Positions 8,607 through 17,789 of a DNA stretch of 64,000 bases are shown in pieces (the stretch's first letter is position 1; every line of letters begins with the position of its first letter). The notes under the pieces were generated by a model that searched no databases, was not told where the DNA came from, and saw only the letters and a program-made list of their open reading frames with translations. This DNA comes from Archaeoglobaceae archaeon. GTDB lineage: Archaea; Halobacteriota; Archaeoglobi; Archaeoglobales; Archaeoglobaceae. The stretch spans positions 1 to 64,000 of the forward strand of contig JALSOQ010000026.1 in the NCBI GenBank assembly GCA_026986375.1, written 5' to 3'. Position numbers and translations under genes: made by a program.

Positions 8607-9215
8607 ATGGATCTTAGTTTCGCTCTGACCGTGATTCTCATATCCCTCAGCGGTGTAATCGCTCCCGGACCATTATTTGCCGCTACGATTGCGGAAGGCA
8701 GGAAAAACGAATTCGTGGGAGCTTTGATTTCTCTGGGCCACGCTACGGTCGAAATTCCGATAATACTTTCTCTATACCTCTTCGGAACTTTCATAGCAAC
8801 GGATTTCGTTAAGGCTGTTGTAGGAATCATGGGTGGTATAGTTTTGCTATATCTGGCTTATCTGGAGCTTAGGAGTGGGGAGGCGGAGGTCAGGCCAGCT
8901 AAGGGATATGTGACGGGTATCGTTATGAGCTTCTTCAACCCCTACTTCATAATATGGTGGCTGACCGTAGGTTTTACGCTCATAATGAAGTCCCTCGAAT
9001 ACGGTTTACTCGGCCTCTTGGTCTTCATATTCCTTCACGAGATGTGCGACTTCTCTTGGCTAACGTTCGTATCCCTGTCTTCAAACAGAGCGTCGGGAAT
9101 TTGGGGCAGGAAAGCCCAAATGACGTTAACGGCAGTATCCGTTACTATACTAATCGTATTCGGAATTTGGTTCCTCGTTTCCGGCACGACAACCCTTTTA
9201 AGAATTTACGGATAG
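8607..9215 (+). CDS. LysE-family amino acid exporter
   Basis: A 202-residue membrane protein with about six helices. It has the LysE/RhtB family features: a hydrophobic N-terminus with [17 protein letters not shown] (the conserved PGP), GHATVEIP, and [10 protein letters not shown]. It probably exports an amino acid or a similar small molecule; the substrate cannot be read from sequence. The ATG at 8607 lies about 24 bases after the TATA-like TTTTTAAAG (8578-8586), so the transcript is probably leaderless. The signal peptidase gene follows after six bases and is probably in the same operon. Confidence 0.85.
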   Translation: MDLSFALTVILISLSGVIAPGPLFAATIAEGRKNEFVGALISLGHATVEIPIILSLYLFGTFIATDFVKAVVGIMGGIVLLYLAYLELRSGEAEVRPAKGYVTGIVMSFFNPYFIIWWLTVGFTLIMKSLEYGLLGLLVFIFLHEMCDFSWLTFVSLSSNRASGIWGRKAQMTLTAVSVTILIVFGIWFLVSGTTTLLRIYG

Positions 9216-9221
9216 AGATAT

Positions 9222-9911
9222 ATGATGATAGAGTTGATAAGTCTGCTCGCGATCCCCCTAATTATATACGCATATTTCAGAGTTAAAGGTTACAGAATAT
9301 CGTTTTTGGAGAGATTGAGGATAGCCGTCGAGAGAAATGAAAGAAGGAGGATCGTTCAGACGAGGGTTGAGAGCTTTAAGAGAAAGGATAAACCTGTCCT
9401 TAGAACTTTCGCCGTTTTGGGTTTCGTCGTTTTACTCCTCACGCTGGCTTACACGCACAAGCTTTTCTGGGCGATCGTAGTTTCGGACAGCATGTTTCCC
9501 ACTATGAAGAGAGGGGATATAATACTCGTCCAATCCATCTACATAAATCCGCACGTAGGAGACATAATAATGTTCAAGAGACCTGACACATACCTTCCAA
9601 TCACGCACAGAATTTTAAAGATAGAGGGAGATCTGATATATACTGGTGGAGACGCCTCCGGACCAGATCCTTGGGTGATAACGAAGAAGGACATAATAGC
9701 TCAGGCGGTGATGATCGGCGGGAAACCCGTTGTTATTCCCGGAATCGGCAAATACTTCATTCTAAACGCTCAGGAGTTGAGGTCGATAGGTCCTTTTGGT
9801 GAGGAGTATCTCTTCTACAAGCATCTAATAAAGGCGTTCAAGAGCTACGCCCTCGCGATAGTAATAATCTGCTCGGCTTTGTATGTCTACTTGGAGTTAG
9901 GCAGGCATTAA
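9222..9911 (+). CDS. Signal peptidase I, archaeal/ER (S26B) type
   Basis: Membrane serine protease of 229 residues that removes signal peptides from exported proteins. Seen: an N-terminal helix, a second helix at about residues 62-78, the nucleophile in VVSDSMFPTM (Ser90), and a histidine in ITHRI (His129) in place of the bacterial lysine, which places it with the ER SEC11-like group. GGDASGPDP carries the conserved aspartates. There is a C-terminal membrane segment. Its 3' end overlaps the convergent aroA gene by 15 bases. Confidence 0.92.
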   Translation: MMIELISLLAIPLIIYAYFRVKGYRISFLERLRIAVERNERRRIVQTRVESFKRKDKPVLRTFAVLGFVVLLLTLAYTHKLFWAIVVSDSMFPTMKRGDIILVQSIYINPHVGDIIMFKRPDTYLPITHRILKIEGDLIYTGGDASGPDPWVITKKDIIAQAVMIGGKPVVIPGIGKYFILNAQELRSIGPFGEEYLFYKHLIKAFKSYALAIVIICSALYVYLELGRH

Positions 9912-11147
9912 CTTCGCTCCAATCCTTTTGAGCACTTCGAAGTAACCGGGAAAGGAGACCGAAACGACCTCCGCATTTCTGACAAGAACTCCTTTCTTGG
10001 AAATCAAACCTAAAAGGGAAAATGCCAAAGCCATCCTGTGATCCCCGAAGGAATCGACGACTCCACCATCGATCTCCCCTCCGACAATTTCGAGTCCGTC
10101 CTTCCTTTTCTCGACTCTAACCCCCAATCCTTTCAGGTTTCTATATATACCCTCAATCCTGTCTATTTCCTTAAACCTCAAATGCTCGGCGTTCCTGATT
10201 ACAGTCCTACCCCTCGCAACGCTCGCCAAAACTGCGATCGTTGGGACTAAATCCGGAATATCTCCAGCATCGACTTCTATACCTTCAAGTTCGGACTTCT
10301 CCGCTACTATTACTCCTCTCTCCACATCCCACCTTATCCTGCCTCCCATCTCCCTAACTATTTCGACTATTTTCTTGTCACCTTGCTTGGAGTCGAAAGC
10401 CCTCTCCACTATCACCTTTCCGGCCAGAATCCCTGCCGCTATTAGATAGCTCGCGGAAGAAAAGTCCGATGGAACGTAGAACTTTCTCAAATTGAATTCC
10501 TGTTCTCCATCGATGTAGAAAGTGTCGTTTTCCCTTTCTATCTCGATTCCGCTCTCTTCAAGAACGTGGAGCGTTATATCTATGTATGGCTTGGATTTTA
10601 CATCTAAAACGTTCAGAACGGAATCACCCTTGGCGAGGGGGAGGGTGAAGAGTAGTGAAGAGACGAATTGGGAGCTCTTGGCCTTCAAATTTACCTCTCC
10701 TCCCTTAACGATTCCTCTAATCCAAACCGGAGCCTCCATTTTTCCGGAACCCCTAACTACGGCACCCAACTCCTTTAGAGCCATTGCGAGCTCGTAGTTG
10801 GGTCTCTTCCTCAAGGAATCGTCCCCGTCCAAGACGGATCTCTCCTTGGAAAGCGATAGAATTCCCAAAAACAGCCTTAGAGTAGTCCCAGAATTGGAAC
10901 AGTAGAAGTATTTTCCACCCTCTATCTCGTCACAACCTCTGAAGACGAGTCCTTTCCTTTTAACCGCCCTCGCTCCGATTAGCATGCAACACCTCAGTGT
11001 GGCTAATGTATCGTCCGAAATTAGAGGGTTATGAACGACGGATGATCTTGAAAGGGAAGAGGCCAGAAAGGCGCGATGGGTGTAGCTCTTAGAGGGGGGA
11101 GGTGTTGCCCTTCCATTTACTTCACTCCTCTCGACGATAATATCCAT
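9897..11147 (-). CDS. aroA: 3-phosphoshikimate 1-carboxyvinyltransferase (EPSP synthase)
   Basis: Sixth step of the shikimate pathway: transfers enolpyruvate from PEP to shikimate-3-phosphate. The 416-residue protein has PPSKSYTHRA near the N-terminus, NSGTTLRL (phosphate binding), SSQFVSSLL, FSSASYLIAAG, LRFKEIDRI and DSFGDHRMAM-like DSFGDHRMALA, all typical. The start at 11147 (MDIIVERSEV) agrees with the family; upstream in-frame codons run under the divergent promoter. aroC lies separately at 19.3 kb, so the pathway is split. Confidence 0.95.
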   Translation of the reverse strand: MDIIVERSEVNGRATPPPSKSYTHRAFLASSLSRSSVVHNPLISDDTLATLRCCMLIGARAVKRKGLVFRGCDEIEGGKYFYCSNSGTTLRLFLGILSLSKERSVLDGDDSLRKRPNYELAMALKELGAVVRGSGKMEAPVWIRGIVKGGEVNLKAKSSQFVSSLLFTLPLAKGDSVLNVLDVKSKPYIDITLHVLEESGIEIERENDTFYIDGEQEFNLRKFYVPSDFSSASYLIAAGILAGKVIVERAFDSKQGDKKIVEIVREMGGRIRWDVERGVIVAEKSELEGIEVDAGDIPDLVPTIAVLASVARGRTVIRNAEHLRFKEIDRIEGIYRNLKGLGVRVEKRKDGLEIVGGEIDGGVVDSFGDHRMALAFSLLGLISKKGVLVRNAEVVSVSFPGYFEVLKRIGAKLMPA

Positions 11148-11167
11148 AGCTAAGCCATGACATAACA

Positions 11168-11178
11168 TTATATAAAAT
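11168..11178 (+). promoter_or_regulatory. TATA box of the ADP-ribosylglycohydrolase gene
   Basis: TTATATAAAA is centred about 25 bases before the ATG at 11197, which predicts a leaderless mRNA. The same AT-rich segment separates the gene from divergent aroA (ATG at 11147). Confidence 0.6.
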
Positions 11179-11196
11179 TTGACGCAAGTGGTTACG

Positions 11197-12105
11197 ATGA
11201 TCGGTAAGTTCAGAGGTGCGATCTTGGGATTCGCCATAGGTGACGCTCTGGGAATGCCAGTTGAAGGGATGAGTAGAGACGAGATAGGGAGAAGATACGG
11301 GGTCGTTGAAGATTTTATGCCATCTCCTTACAGAGACCTCGATTCTGGGGAATGGACGGACGACACTGAGCAGATGATTGCCTTATCCGAATCGATATTG
11401 AAGACGGTCTATTTCAGTCCCGAAGATTTCGCCGAAAGGCTCAAGCTCATTAAAAGTCACAGAATCGGCCCAACCACGAGAACGGCCCTAAAGAATCTGG
11501 CTTTCGATGTTCACTGGAGTAAGGCGGGAGTAGAATCCGAAACGTGCGGTTCGGCTGTTAGGGTTCTGCCGATCGGACTGGTTTACTCCTTCAGCTTGGA
11601 CTTGGTGGAAAAATACGCTCTCTTCTCCTCCATAGTAACCCATAAAGGCCCGGCTATAGGCGGAGCAGTAGCGGTGGCTGTCGCAGTAGCGTGCATCCTC
11701 AACGGTTTTAATGAGGAGGAGATGCTTGAGGAAGTCGTCGGAAGGGTGAAGAAATACGACGAGCTAATTGCGGATAAAATAGATACGGCATATGAGATTT
11801 CCGATAGGAACTTGGATTATGCCATAGAAAGGCTTGGAAATTCCGTATCTGTCTACGAGTCCGTTCCTTTCGCATTTTACTGCTACTTCTCCTCCTCCAG
11901 CTTTAAGGAGTGTGCTTTAAAAGCAGTTAATGCCGGAGGAGATGCCGATTCTATTGCAGCCATGGTTTGCGGGATGAAGGGATGCGAGTTGGGTGTGAAT
12001 TCGATACCGAAGGAGTGGATTTCGAAGTTGAAGGATTGCGATTTGCTGTTGACTCTTGCCGACAGACTTTACGATCTCTACATCACGATATCGACAATAG
12101 GCTGA
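11197..12105 (+). CDS. ADP-ribosylglycohydrolase family protein
   Basis: A 302-residue all-helical hydrolase of the DraG/ARH family, which removes ADP-ribose from proteins or nucleic acids using two Mg ions. Metal ligands are visible in GEWTDDTEQM (near residue 50) and in GGDADSIAAM near residue 248; GDALGMPVEG lies at the N-terminus. The ATG at 11197 is preferred over the upstream TTG because of the TATA spacing. No DraT-like ADP-ribosyltransferase is nearby, so the target is unknown. The last 23 bases overlap the convergent phosphate transporter gene. Confidence 0.88.
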   Translation: MIGKFRGAILGFAIGDALGMPVEGMSRDEIGRRYGVVEDFMPSPYRDLDSGEWTDDTEQMIALSESILKTVYFSPEDFAERLKLIKSHRIGPTTRTALKNLAFDVHWSKAGVESETCGSAVRVLPIGLVYSFSLDLVEKYALFSSIVTHKGPAIGGAVAVAVAVACILNGFNEEEMLEEVVGRVKKYDELIADKIDTAYEISDRNLDYAIERLGNSVSVYESVPFAFYCYFSSSSFKECALKAVNAGGDADSIAAMVCGMKGCELGVNSIPKEWISKLKDCDLLLTLADRLYDLYITISTIG

Positions 12106-13018
12106 TGAGATAGCACGTCGCAAAGCTTAACAGAGGTGTTAGGATCCAGCTGAGCATTATCCTCTTGAGAAGGTCGAATCTAACTGTTTCAACTCCCTTA
12201 AGAATCCCAACGCCCATTATTCCTCCTATTATGCAGTAGGTCGTAGATACAGGCATTCCAAGCGTCGTGAATATAAGAACGTTCATTCCGGCGCTGAATT
12301 GGGCCGAAAATCCGGAAAACGCATCCAAGCTCGTTATACCCTTTCCGACCGTTTCTATCACTCTGCTACTCAAACACATCGCTCCGAGCCATAGCATGAG
12401 CGTTCCTACTGCAACTGCCTCTATGGGTGTGAGAATGCCGTAGTAAACGATCGGTCCTAAAGCGGTTGCAAGTTCGTTCGCTCCCGTGTTGTATGCTATT
12501 ATCATTCCGTTCAAAAGCAGAAGGGTTCGAAGGATCCTTTCGACCTTGAACAGAGGCATACGCCTGAACAGAATTTCGCAGATGCTGTAAACTACCATGG
12601 CCAGAAGCATGGATCCCAGCGGAGATATTATCCAAGACTCTATTATTTTAAGGAGGGTGTCGTATCTGACGGAAGCTCCCAGAGCCATTCCCGCTCCAAC
12701 GAGGCTACCTATTATCGCCTGATGGCTCGAAACCGGCAGCCTCTTCCAATTGGCGAATACTATCATGAATGCCGAAACCAGAAGAGCTATGGATAGTATG
12801 AGGACGTTTATCGAAACGAGCTCCCTGCCGACGGTCTTCATTACGTTCTTTCCCTGAAGGATACCCCCTATGAAGACGAAGACTCCCAAGAGGTATACCG
12901 CCCTCCTGAAGGTTATTATTCCTGCCCCTATACATATTCCGAAAGCGTTGGATGTGTCGTTTGATCCTATGCTGAAGGCTATGAGAATGCATGCGATCAG
13001 TGGTAGAACTTCGAGCAT
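12083..13018 (-). CDS. Inorganic phosphate transporter (PiT family)
   Basis: A 311-residue membrane protein with about ten helices. Two inverted repeats each carry a PiT signature: GSNDTSNAFG (residues 18-27) and NTGANELATALG in the second half. It should import phosphate with protons or sodium. It is the last gene of a five-gene minus-strand run (CBS-ParB, hisE, SRP19, trmG10, pit), four bases after trmG10, so it is probably read as part of that operon. Confidence 0.9.
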   Translation of the reverse strand: MLEVLPLIACILIAFSIGSNDTSNAFGICIGAGIITFRRAVYLLGVFVFIGGILQGKNVMKTVGRELVSINVLILSIALLVSAFMIVFANWKRLPVSSHQAIIGSLVGAGMALGASVRYDTLLKIIESWIISPLGSMLLAMVVYSICEILFRRMPLFKVERILRTLLLLNGMIIAYNTGANELATALGPIVYYGILTPIEAVAVGTLMLWLGAMCLSSRVIETVGKGITSLDAFSGFSAQFSAGMNVLIFTTLGMPVSTTYCIIGGIMGVGILKGVETVRFDLLKRIMLSWILTPLLSFATCYLISLLSIS

Positions 13019-13022
13019 AATC

Positions 13023-13994
13023 CTACCTCTTTCTGCAAACGAAAAACCTTCTAACGAGGCTCTTGTGAACCCTCTGGTAGAACTTCCCCTCTATTTCGAA
13101 GAATCGACCGAAAATTTCGTCCGCGTCGAAGTTTATGACTAAAACCGCCCTGCATCCCCTCTTGAGAACTCTGCAGATTTCTTCCGTAGCTCTCTCGTAT
13201 AGATCTTCACCGTAACTCCTCGTAGCTCTCAGATAAGGGAAATCCGTAACAACTGCATCGAAACTCTCATCTTTAAAAGGTATTCTTCTCGCATCCCCCC
13301 ATACGACGTTCACTGGCAGTCCGAAGTGTCTGAGGTTTTTCGCACATCCCAAGACTACCTTTCTGAAAGCGTCTATCCCCGCGAACTTCACGCCCATAAG
13401 CCCCGCTTCTATCAGAAAGGTTCCCGTTCCGCACATCGGATCGAGCATGATCCCCCTAACTCCGGTAACGTTTACGAGAGCCTTCGCGAATCTCGGAACT
13501 ATGACGCTCGGCATGAAGAATGGCCTTCTATTCGGTCTCCTTTCCAAAAACTGTTTAGTATTCGTCCTGTGAATTACAATCCCGACGTATGCTTTCTCCG
13601 CCAAATAAACCCTAATAACGTGATCCGGCTTAGAAACGCTTATCTTTGCCCCTCTCCTCCAAAGAATCGCTCCCAAAGACCTCTCAAGCTCCAACGAGTT
13701 TACTTTCTCCCATCTCTTACCTATCTTTCTCACCCTGACGCATAAAAATCCGCTTGGAATCGAAATTTCTCTAAAAACAGATTCGAGCTCCTCGAAATCG
13801 CAACTCGCCAAGAACTCCGAAACCTCGTGAGTTAACGCCAAGCGTTCGAAGGGTCTGACACCTTCGAAGTCCGCAACGAGAATTTGATCGTCCTCCTCGA
13901 CCTTCTCTATTCTTCCGTAACTGCTGAGGAGTCCCAAAACTTCCTCCTTCGCGAGTTCTTGATGCTCTCCCGAGAGGAAAAATATCAGCTTCAT
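13023..13994 (-). CDS. tRNA (guanine-N2) methyltransferase, TrmG10 type
   Basis: A 323-residue protein with an N-terminal THUMP-like RNA-binding region and a C-terminal Rossmann methyltransferase domain. Seen: the SAM motif LDPMCGTGTFLIEAGL (about residues 185-200), GIDAFRKVV, and the catalytic motif TDFPYLRAT, a variant of the (D/N)PPY motif used for exocyclic amino groups. The archaeal family forms m2G/m2,2G at tRNA position 10. The ATG at 13994 overlaps the SRP19 stop (ATGA). Confidence 0.85.
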   Translation of the reverse strand: MKLIFFLSGEHQELAKEEVLGLLSSYGRIEKVEEDDQILVADFEGVRPFERLALTHEVSEFLASCDFEELESVFREISIPSGFLCVRVRKIGKRWEKVNSLELERSLGAILWRRGAKISVSKPDHVIRVYLAEKAYVGIVIHRTNTKQFLERRPNRRPFFMPSVIVPRFAKALVNVTGVRGIMLDPMCGTGTFLIEAGLMGVKFAGIDAFRKVVLGCAKNLRHFGLPVNVVWGDARRIPFKDESFDAVVTDFPYLRATRSYGEDLYERATEEICRVLKRGCRAVLVINFDADEIFGRFFEIEGKFYQRVHKSLVRRFFVCRKR

Positions 13995-14278
13995 TTCTTC
14001 CTCTTGCTCTCCCTCAACTCGGCAATCTTCCTCGCTAAATCGATCATGATCCGAATCTTCGACTTCGTCTTGGGAACTACCACCCTCCCTCCTTCCTCCC
14101 ACCAGCACTTCGGATACTTCTTCTCCTCAACTTCGAACTCCAATCCGAGAGCCTTGCAAGCTTCGACGAGTTCCGCCAGTCTTACGTTCGGAACTGCGAA
14201 TTTTAGGGAAATTTTTCTGCCCTCGCTCCTCGTCTTTCTGCTGTCCAAATTTACCGTCCAGATCACGCACCTCTTCAT
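13991..14278 (-). CDS. Signal recognition particle 19 kDa protein
   Basis: A 95-residue RNA-binding protein that helps assemble archaeal SRP by clamping helices 6 and 8 of 7S RNA. Seen: WTVNLDSRKTRSEGRKI (the strand and loop that contact RNA), PKCWWEEGGRVVVPKTKSK and a lysine-rich tail. The ATG at 14278 overlaps the hisE stop by four bases, and its own stop overlaps the trmG10 start, which fixes the start; a longer in-frame version would run deep into hisE. Confidence 0.9.
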   Translation of the reverse strand: MKRCVIWTVNLDSRKTRSEGRKISLKFAVPNVRLAELVEACKALGLEFEVEEKKYPKCWWEEGGRVVVPKTKSKIRIMIDLARKIAELRESKRKK

Positions 14279-14562
14279 CTTCTCCTCCTCTCCAACTCCC
14301 TCCAAATCTCTTCGAGCCTTATGTCCAGCTTCACGAACAGGACCATCATGTGGTATATGAGATCCGCCGCCTCGTATATTATTTCATCCTTGTTCCCGTC
14401 CTTCACCGCCAGTATGAGTTCCGTGCACTCCTCACCTATTTTTTCGAGGATCGCGTTTATCCCCTTCTCGTGATATAGGAGTTTTGACGTGTATGAACTC
14501 ACCTTGGGATTAAGCTTCCTGTCCATCAGAACATCGTAAAGCTCGTCCAGTATCATGCTCAT
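14275..14562 (-). CDS. hisE: Phosphoribosyl-ATP pyrophosphatase
   Basis: Second step of histidine synthesis: hydrolyses PR-ATP to PR-AMP. The 95-residue all-helical MazG-fold protein has KIGEECTELILAVKDG and EAADLIYHMMVL, the acidic metal-binding helices of the family. The ATG at 14562 follows a Shine-Dalgarno GGAGG by about five bases and overlaps the stop of the CBS-ParB gene (ATGA). No other his gene is in the window. Confidence 0.93.
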   Translation of the reverse strand: MSMILDELYDVLMDRKLNPKVSSYTSKLLYHEKGINAILEKIGEECTELILAVKDGNKDEIIYEAADLIYHMMVLFVKLDIRLEEIWRELERRRR

Positions 14563-15341
14563 CCCGTCCTCCTAAACGTTATCTCAACGAGGGGATGGTG
14601 TACGTTTTCGATAACCTCCACATCTTTCAGCGACTTTATCCCCTTCTTTCTGACGAGCTTCTCTATACCCAATTCAACGTTTTCCGGGACGTTGAGTATG
14701 TAGGCGTCGAGTTCCTTGACACCTATCCTCAAAGCCGCAACCGCTCTGTGGTGTCCGTCGACAAGATACAGCCTGTTATCCTTCCTTATTACGACTATCG
14801 GCTCCGCCAAACCCTTCCTCAACTCGTGAATTCTCCCCTTCAGCTCGTCTGCGTAGACCTTCGTTTGAGTTGGGATCAACCTGTCTATTTCCACCTTATC
14901 TCTTCCCACAGTTATCCTTACGCCGTGTATTTTCTCCAAGGTTCTCTTGAGCTTTTCAACTTTCTTGGGACTCGCCCTCTCTATCTGACTCCTTATTACG
15001 TCCGCGTTCGTTATTATACCTACGAGCCTTCCCTCCTCATCAACGACCGGTAGCTTCGAGTGTCCGGTTCTGAACATAACCCTCGCGGCATCCTTGAGAT
15101 CCATAAACTCCCTCGCAACGTAAAGTTCCTTGCTCATGACGTCCTTTATCTTCGTATTGGGATCCTTTCTCAGGAGGTCTATGGAGGAAACGTATCCTAT
15201 TAATCTCCTATTTTCGTCTACAACAGGAAAACCGTCGTGTCCCGTCTTTTCTATGAGGTTTATTGCGTCCTCGACAGTATCTTCTGGGGATAGAGTTATC
15301 ACGTTCTTGGTCATGTAATCCGCAACTCTAAGCTTTGCCAT
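14559..15341 (-). CDS. CBS-pair protein with C-terminal ParB/Srx-like domain
   Basis: A 260-residue protein with two CBS domains (residues about 5-60 and 68-120; MTKNVITLSPEDTVEDAI, GYVSSIDLL, GIITNADV), then a ParB-like domain (about 145-235) with the motif VDGHHRAVAAL. CBS pairs bind adenine nucleotides. The ParB/Srx fold binds or hydrolyses nucleotides or phosphorylates free serine in some archaea. What this fusion does is not known to me. First gene of the operon; a TATA-like TTAATATC lies about 25 bases upstream of the ATG. Confidence 0.85.
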   Translation of the reverse strand: MAKLRVADYMTKNVITLSPEDTVEDAINLIEKTGHDGFPVVDENRRLIGYVSSIDLLRKDPNTKIKDVMSKELYVAREFMDLKDAARVMFRTGHSKLPVVDEEGRLVGIITNADVIRSQIERASPKKVEKLKRTLEKIHGVRITVGRDKVEIDRLIPTQTKVYADELKGRIHELRKGLAEPIVVIRKDNRLYLVDGHHRAVAALRIGVKELDAYILNVPENVELGIEKLVRKKGIKSLKDVEVIENVHHPLVEITFRRTG

Positions 15342-15365
15342 CGAAGAGAATGGAAACCCAAGATA

Positions 15366-16010
15366 TTAAAATGTCTTCTTTAGCTGTTCTCTAACGAACA
15401 TTTCAATGGGTTTCGGAAGATGGATACCATCCGAATCTATGGTAAATTCGGCAAACTCCGGCTCTACGTAACCGAAAGTCTTCACGAGCTTTACGTATCT
15501 CGTAACTTTCCCTTCGAACTTTCTTTCGAGCTCGATTATGTTCGAAAACATCAAACTGACGGATGTTTCCGTATGCAAATCATGCGCGTTTTTAACGAGC
15601 GTGAATATCCCTGCCGCTTTATCGCTTTCAACTCTAACGAGCAGATTTCTCAAAAAGTGAACTACCCTTTGGGTGGCGTGATAGAGCAACAATCCAGATA
15701 TGGAATCGAAGGCGAGGAGATATTTTCCACCTACGAGATCGAGAACCCTACCTATGGCCAGACTAACTTCATTTAAGTTTATGGGATTGCTTACTATGAC
15801 GTCCTTTTCCGTATGCGTCGGTCTTCTAACCCAAGTGTGCGTATCCACTATCCACAAATCTAAGTCAAAATTCGATTCTACCGTTCTTCTTATAACTTCG
15901 GCACTCCTTATAGTCGTAATCCAAACGACCTTATCGAACTCCTGCAGAAACCTGAATATAAATCTAGTTTTTCCCGTTCCCGGCTCACCTATAACCAACA
16001 CATCGCCCAT
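15366..16010 (-). CDS. RecA-superfamily (KaiC/GvpD-like) ATPase
   Basis: A 214-residue single-domain ATPase. Walker A is GEPGTGKT (residues 8-15) and Walker B is YLLAFDSISG. The rest has the KaiC/RadA core layout, with no DNA-binding extension. Archaea have many such stand-alone proteins, some regulatory (GvpD, ArlH-like); the role here is unknown. GGAGGA lies just before the ATG at 16010. It lies apart from the downstream CBS-ParB gene by 24 bases and may have its own promoter. Confidence 0.7.
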   Translation of the reverse strand: MGDVLVIGEPGTGKTRFIFRFLQEFDKVVWITTIRSAEVIRRTVESNFDLDLWIVDTHTWVRRPTHTEKDVIVSNPINLNEVSLAIGRVLDLVGGKYLLAFDSISGLLLYHATQRVVHFLRNLLVRVESDKAAGIFTLVKNAHDLHTETSVSLMFSNIIELERKFEGKVTRYVKLVKTFGYVEPEFAEFTIDSDGIHLPKPIEMFVREQLKKTF

Positions 16011-16085
16011 TCCTCCACCCCTCGAACGTTTTGAGCATTATTTTTTCTGTATTTAAATTCTGCCCCATCTGGTGATCGATAGACG

Positions 16086-17237
16086 CTACACTCGACAACT
16101 TTCGAACGCAGATTCCATGAACCTTCTAAGCCTCTTCAGAAATTCCTCTATGTTCTTCAAAGATGTTGCGTAGCTAACCCTCACCCATTCCCTATACGTC
16201 GAACTGAAAGCTTCTCCGGGAGTTACGGCGACGAACTCCCTTTTCAGAAATTCCTCGCTGAATTTAGTTCCGTCCGTTCCGACGTTCATGAACAAGTAAA
16301 AAGCACCCTTCGGAGGGGCGAACTCGATGCCCAACTCCTTCAGACCCTTGACGAGCAAATCCCTCCTCCTCCTGAACTCCTCCACCATTTCCTTCACGAA
16401 GCTCTGGTCACCCTTCAAAGCTACAACTCCGGCGTATTGGACGAAGGAAGTAGGATGGCTTACAGAGTGAGACTGAATCTTGTTCATTTCCTTTATTACA
16501 TCCTCACTCGCGATTGCGTAACCCAAACGCCAGCCCGTCATCGAATACGCCTTCGAAAATCCGTTAACGGTTATCGTCCTTTCGAACATTCCGTCGAGGG
16601 AAGCTATGCTTACGTGTTCCCCTTCGAAAACTATCTTCTCGTAAATCTCGTCAGAAAGGACTATTAAATCGTGGTCGATCGCGATGTCCCTCACTTTCTT
16701 CAAGAATTCCTTAGGATAAACTACACCCAGCGGATTGTTCGGGGAATTGAGAATTATCATCTTCGTTTTTGACGTAACGAACTCTTCCAGAGGAGCGTCC
16801 TCGAAACCTTCAGCATGAGGAACTCTAACCGGCTTGCCTTCCGCCATTAAAATGCAAGGTTCGTAGCTCACCCAAGCGGGATCGAGCAGAATTACCTCGT
16901 CCCCCCTATCCACCGTCGCCATTATCGCCTCGAAAATCGCGAACTTGGCACCGGGCGTTACTATGACGTTCTTCTCCTCGGCCGGAATCCCGTTCTCCTT
17001 TCGAGCCTTTTCCGCTATAGCTTCCAGCAATTCCGGAATTCCTCTCGTGGGTGTGTAGAAGACCTTTCCCTCGTTCAGTGCCTTTATAGCCTCATCCACT
17101 ATGTGCTTGGGCGTAACGAAGTCCGGCTCTCCGGCGCTCATGTTGATTACAGGCTTACCTTGCTTCGCGAGCTCCTTGGCGATCGCTGAAATCCTAAGCG
17201 TTGCGGACGGCTTGATGTTTTCGAGTCTTTTGGGCAT
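16086..17237 (-). CDS. Class I/II aminotransferase (aspartate aminotransferase type)
   Basis: PLP-dependent transaminase of 383 residues. Seen: SAGEPDFVTPKHI, YTPTRGIPEL, NSPNNPLGVVYP, LSDEIYE and the PLP lysine in NGFSKAYSMTGWRLGY (Lys229). This is the aspartate aminotransferase Ib group, which also acts on aromatic or prephenate substrates; exact specificity cannot be read. TATA-like TTTTTATTCATAT sits about 25 bases before the ATG at 17237. Confidence 0.9.
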   Translation of the reverse strand: MPKRLENIKPSATLRISAIAKELAKQGKPVINMSAGEPDFVTPKHIVDEAIKALNEGKVFYTPTRGIPELLEAIAEKARKENGIPAEEKNVIVTPGAKFAIFEAIMATVDRGDEVILLDPAWVSYEPCILMAEGKPVRVPHAEGFEDAPLEEFVTSKTKMIILNSPNNPLGVVYPKEFLKKVRDIAIDHDLIVLSDEIYEKIVFEGEHVSIASLDGMFERTITVNGFSKAYSMTGWRLGYAIASEDVIKEMNKIQSHSVSHPTSFVQYAGVVALKGDQSFVKEMVEEFRRRRDLLVKGLKELGIEFAPPKGAFYLFMNVGTDGTKFSEEFLKREFVAVTPGEAFSSTYREWVRVSYATSLKNIEEFLKRLRRFMESAFESCRV

Positions 17238-17314
17238 GTTAAATTCGGATGGATCCGTATATGAATAAAAACCTTATCCTTTAATTAAATATAATATTGA
17301 AATATATTGTAAAA

Positions 17315-17749
17315 TTATTTTTTCTTCTTAGACTCGTATTCCCTCAACCTCCTGACCATCTTAACCGCGGCCTCTACAGCCCTTTTTGCGTAGTCCACCC
17401 TCTCCTGAGCGGCAAGCCTTCCCATTCCCGGCCCGGATATTCCGAGGGTAACGGGCTTGTTGAACTCCAAACTTAAATCCATTATCTTCCTCGCGGCATG
17501 TTGAGCTACGACTTCGTCGTGCTCCGTCTCTCCTTCTATGACGCACCCTATTGTAACTACGGCATCGACGTCTCCTTTTTCGAGGATCTTCTTAACCGCC
17601 AGCGGAACGTCGAAAGCTCCGGGCACTCTGATTACTTCTGTGATCTCCGCTCCTAAGAATTCCGCGTGCTCCTTCGCTAAAATCTCCATCATGTATGTTA
17701 TATCCCTGTTGAACTCCGCAACGACCATTCCGAGCTTTATCTTTTCCAT
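17315..17749 (-). CDS. ribH: 6,7-dimethyl-8-ribityllumazine synthase
   Basis: Penultimate step of riboflavin synthesis; also needed for the F420/FAD chemistry of this lineage. The 144-residue protein has [33 protein letters not shown] (with His77 the likely general base) and [19 protein letters not shown]. The length is normal for a subunit of the icosahedral or pentameric enzyme. A 77-base AT-rich gap separates it from aspC. Confidence 0.95.
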   Translation of the reverse strand: MEKIKLGMVVAEFNRDITYMMEILAKEHAEFLGAEITEVIRVPGAFDVPLAVKKILEKGDVDAVVTIGCVIEGETEHDEVVAQHAARKIMDLSLEFNKPVTLGISGPGMGRLAAQERVDYAKRAVEAAVKMVRRLREYESKKKK

Positions 17750-17789
17750 AATCGCAGATTCAAAATAGAGTATATTGATTTTTCGAAAA

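Noticed and set aside
8558-8830. Upstream extension of the GGGP synthase frame
   Set aside because: The frame stays open for 90 more codons but runs through the LysE promoter and its start. The family begins at [10 protein letters not shown], and related enzymes have about 230 residues.
9221-9260. ATGATGA at the start of the signal peptidase gene as a C/D sRNA
   Set aside because: It is the double ATG start, and no CTGA boxes follow at 12 bases.
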